A DNA stretch of 38,173 nt from Synechococcus sp. CS-1331 (GTDB lineage Bacteria > Cyanobacteriota > Cyanobacteriia > PCC-6307 > Cyanobiaceae): positions 1-38,173 of the forward strand of contig JAHLYQ010000034.1 in NCBI GenBank assembly GCA_025127975.1. The letters run 5' to 3'. The position numbers were made by a program, and so were the translations under genes. Shown here piece after piece: positions 34,470 through 38,173 of this stretch. The notes beneath the pieces are model-generated. The model did no database searches and was not told the origin of the DNA. It was given only the letters and a program-made list of their open reading frames with translations. Each line of letters starts with the position of its first letter. The stretch's first letter is position 1.

Positions 34470-34865
34470 TCACAGTCTGGGGCGCCACCGGTGCAAAGCG
34501 TGCAACAGGCGATCAAGCCCGCTGGGGGGGGGGGTCTCCCCGGGCCACTTAGCCAGCAGCTCCCGGCCCATGGGAGTGAGCCGCACCCGTTCGGTGAGGC
34601 CCTGGCCATCCACCTCCCTCCGCAGCACCCCCAGCTGGATCAGCCAGATCCAATCGGCTTCAGCCCGATCAGGAGTGAGATTTCTCCGGCAGAGGCTGGA
34701 GGCGTCGTTCCGGCTGCAGAGCGCGGTGCTGCTAAGGGCCCGGTCGCTGACCTCGTCGTAGAAGGCCCGCCGGAAGGGAAGGCAGCGCAGGGCCAGAGCG
34801 GCCCGCTTCAGGGCGCGTCGGTCGTTGAGGAGTGGGCCGCTGGGGGGCTCTACCCGGTGTTGCAT
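34470..34865 (-). CDS. Probable Npun_F0494-type conserved cyanobacterial protein
   Basis: A 131-residue soluble protein from the ATG at 34865. Visible blocks are [20 protein letters not shown] near the start, then [20 protein letters not shown] and [20 protein letters not shown], a winged-helix-like ending. From memory these match the cyanobacterial Npun_F0494 family, whose function is unknown. Divergent from maf, with 16 bases between the two starts. Confidence 0.65.
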   Translation of the reverse strand: MQHRVEPPSGPLLNDRRALKRAALALRCLPFRRAFYDEVSDRALSSTALCSRNDASSLCRRNLTPDRAEADWIWLIQLGVLRREVDGQGLTERVRLTPMGRELLAKWPGETPPPSGLDRLLHALHRWRPRL

Positions 34866-34881
34866 AGAAGGATTCTCCCTG

Positions 34882-35505
34882 ATGTCCATGCTCGTTCTCG
34901 CTTCCGCCTCTCCTGCCCGCCGGCGTCTGCTGGAGCAGGCGGCCATCCCCCACCGCGTGCAGGTGAGCGGTGTGGATGAAGAGGTCATCCAAGATCCCGA
35001 TCCCACGCGGCTGGTGCAGCTGCTGGCGCGGGCTAAGGCTCAGGCGGTGTGGCAGGGGATGCAGCAGGTGGGTTTGGGGGAGCCGGCCTGCACCGCCGTG
35101 CTCGGCTGTGATTCGCTGCTCGTGTTTGAGGAGGAGGTGTTCGGCAAGCCCGCAGACGCCGATCAAGCCCGTTCGCGCTGGTTGCGGATGGCGGGTGGCT
35201 GGGGGGAGTTGATTACCGGCCATTGCCTCATGTCTGGGAGCTCACCGCTGCTGGATGGCAACGTCCAGATCGCCGTTGTTACCACCCGCCTGCAGTTTGC
35301 GGCCATCAATGCCGAGGAGATTGACGCCTACGTGGCCAGTGGTGAACCCCTCCAGTGCGCCGGTGGCTTTGCTCTGGAGGGGCGGGGCGGACTTTTGGTG
35401 GAGAGGATCGAGGGCTGCTACAGCAATGTGATTGGCCTGAGCCTGCCGCTGCTGCGCCGCTGGCTCACTGGCCCAATAGGCCGTCAATCAGTTGGCCCAG
35501 GCTAG
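34882..35505 (+). CDS. maf: Maf-family nucleoside triphosphate pyrophosphatase
   Basis: Hydrolyses non-canonical or pyrimidine nucleoside triphosphates to monophosphates. The 207-residue protein starts [17 protein letters not shown], the signature substrate loop, and has [18 protein letters not shown] with the catalytic Asp, and [21 protein letters not shown]. Start ATG 34882 is favoured over the one a codon pair later. The stop lies 41 bases inside the convergent secreted-protein gene. Confidence 0.95.
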   Translation: MSMLVLASASPARRRLLEQAAIPHRVQVSGVDEEVIQDPDPTRLVQLLARAKAQAVWQGMQQVGLGEPACTAVLGCDSLLVFEEEVFGKPADADQARSRWLRMAGGWGELITGHCLMSGSSPLLDGNVQIAVVTTRLQFAAINAEEIDAYVASGEPLQCAGGFALEGRGGLLVERIEGCYSNVIGLSLPLLRRWLTGPIGRQSVGPG

Positions 35506-36523
35506 AGCCGCTACTGGGCGCCTTCTCAGGGGTGACACTCAGCACCCGATCTGACCAGATGAACGTGATCATCCGACCCTGGTCGCGCACCTGCAATGGC
35601 CAGATGCTGCCCTTTGAATCGCTGATCTGATAACTACCCCCGCGAGGCTTGCTGATGGTGTAGCCCACCCCGTCCTGGAGGCTCACCTCAAGGCGGCTGC
35701 CGCGGCCGCCCCTGATCTCACGCAGCTCGCAACTGCCCCGATAGAGAGGCTTAAACCAGCGGGTGAGGCTGCATTGGGCTGTCTTTGTTGTGACGTTATT
35801 GCCGCCACTATTGCTTCCACTGGTGCTGCTACTTTCGCCCCCTGGGGGGGGACCGAACAGCTGGCTGGAGAGGGCAGCATTGGGTTGTTGGCGGCCCCAG
35901 CCATCACTCCAGCAGGTGCGGGCCGTGAGGTCGCAGGCGCTGCCGTTACTCAGCGCAAATTGGCGCGGTGGGGCCTGGCCGCCGAGATTGCGCAGGGCCG
36001 CCTGCTCGGCGAAGGCGCCGAAATATTCCCTGGTGAGGCCTAAGGAGAGGCCAGCCTGGTCGTAGCAGAGCTGGCCGCCGGGGTCACAGACCACCCCTGC
36101 CTTGGGAACCTGCAGGCCCTGCAGACCACTGCCAGATCCACTAGCAGAAGTAGGTAGGGCGCCAAACAGCTGCTGGGTGAGCTTGGCATCGAGTTGGGCC
36201 CTTTGCCAGCCATCGCTCCAGCATGCGGATCGCCCCAGTTCGCACACGGTGCCATTGCTGAGCCGGAAGTCATTGCTCGTCGGCCGTTCACGCAGTTCGG
36301 CCGTGAGGCGGTTGGCAGCAATCAAGCCAAAATAGGTCTGGGTCAGGCCGATGGATGGGCCTTGGCGGCCGTAGCAGGTCGGGCCAGCCTGGTCGCAGAT
36401 CACGCCGGGCGCCGGTCCGCTGATGCCTGCCTGGGCCTGGCTCTTCTGGGCCGAGATCAGCAGGCTGCTGCTCAGCAACCCTCCCGAGAGAAACCTGATC
36501 AGGGCCGGGGGCAAGGACTGCAT
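35465..36523 (-). CDS. Secreted protein with two YcgJ/Fels-1-type repeats
   Basis: A 352-residue protein with a signal peptide (1-31, [20 protein letters not shown]). Residues 39-121 and 142-224 are two copies of one module: CDxxGxxCY, then SxGLTxxYFG, FxLSNGxxC, CWSDGW and QLFG. Each has four cysteines in exactly the same spacing (43, 50, 94, 101 and 146, 153, 197, 204), so two disulfides per module are likely. The motif resembles the YcgJ/Fels-1 prophage-protein-like family. A Ser/Gly linker leads to a C-terminal domain (about 245-335; [20 protein letters not shown]) I do not recognise. Function unknown. It overlaps maf at its 3' end. Confidence 0.75.
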   Translation of the reverse strand: MQSLPPALIRFLSGGLLSSSLLISAQKSQAQAGISGPAPGVICDQAGPTCYGRQGPSIGLTQTYFGLIAANRLTAELRERPTSNDFRLSNGTVCELGRSACWSDGWQRAQLDAKLTQQLFGALPTSASGSGSGLQGLQVPKAGVVCDPGGQLCYDQAGLSLGLTREYFGAFAEQAALRNLGGQAPPRQFALSNGSACDLTARTCWSDGWGRQQPNAALSSQLFGPPPGGESSSTSGSNSGGNNVTTKTAQCSLTRWFKPLYRGSCELREIRGGRGSRLEVSLQDGVGYTISKPRGGSYQISDSKGSIWPLQVRDQGRMITFIWSDRVLSVTPEKAPSSGSSLGQLIDGLLGQ

Positions 36524-36587
36524 TCAGGGGGAGGAATACCTCACTCCGATACCTAACAGAAATTCAGGCACCTTGGTGTTAGACCAC

Positions 36588-36616
36588 AAAAAAGCCCCCG
36601 GATTGGGCCGGGGGCT
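36588..36616 (-). terminator. Rho-independent terminator of psbDC
   Basis: On the minus strand AGCCCCCGG (36616-36608) and CCGGGGGCT (36601-36593) form a perfect 9-base stem with a 6-base loop, followed by a run of six T. It begins 31 bases after the psbC stop, in the 124-base gap before the secreted-protein gene. Confidence 0.92.
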
Positions 36617-36647
36617 GTTGTAAATCGAGATGGCGGGAGCGCAGATC

Positions 36648-38173
<1,526 letters not shown>

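Overview
The window is a gene-dense, high-GC piece of a picocyanobacterial chromosome, most likely from the Synechococcus/Cyanobium lineage. The evidence is the psbD-psbC photosystem II pair at the right edge (with the GTG-started, overlapping psbC), a CpcS/CpeS-type phycobiliprotein lyase, the cyanobacterial cell division protein Ftn2/ZipN, the long cyanobacterial form of ThiE, a principal-type group 2 sigma factor, and many conserved cyanobacterial families (DUF1517, DUF3611, TIGR03792, a probable Npun_F0494-type protein).

Layout. 1-1521: an aldehyde dehydrogenase with visibly lower GC than the rest, N-terminally incomplete and possibly transferred. 1616-3296: two damaged toxin-antitoxin modules and a small unknown gene. 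3366-7268: cbiET (cobalamin), a broken HTH gene, and a tightly overlapping nadK / OmpR-type regulator / DUF192 operon. 7342-13258: pheS, surE, DUF3611, ribF, an antisense-overlapping 45-residue membrane protein, thiE-thiS, DUF1517. 13295-15352: larB, TIGR03792 gene, ispF and nfeD, on the minus strand. 15417-16331: a stomatin-like SPFH gene divergent from nfeD. 16294-16954: one intact vapBC module with a palindromic upstream site. 17081-21758: trmD, phycobiliprotein lyase, vapC remnant, era, an unknown gene and an exported alpha/beta hydrolase. 21813-25077: Bax inhibitor-1 family, FUSC family, rpsP, ffh. 25165-31108: ftn2, pdhA, sigma factor, nnrD/E. 31141-35505: mnmA, a small 2Fe-2S ferredoxin behind cobQ, a fused Doc/AbrB toxin-antitoxin relic, Npun_F0494-like gene, maf. 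35465-38173: a secreted protein with two YcgJ-type repeats, then psbC and the end of psbD.

Most genes are housekeeping: cofactors (NADP, FAD, thiamin, cobalamin, isoprenoids), tRNA modification, the signal recognition particle, cell division and photosynthesis. I see no CRISPR array, rRNA, tRNA, prophage, insertion sequence or evident new defence system. The most distinctive signal is a series of toxin-antitoxin loci in small gaps between core genes. There are six, and only one (16294-16954) looks intact. The others show different kinds of damage: a frameshift, an in-frame internal deletion, a short insertion, and a deletion fusing antitoxin to toxin. Short perfect tandem duplications also recur in several intergenic junctions. 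Other points of interest are an OmpR-type regulator lacking the phosphorylation residues, a ThiS with a residue after its terminal glycines, and a Cys-patterned tandem-repeat secreted protein.
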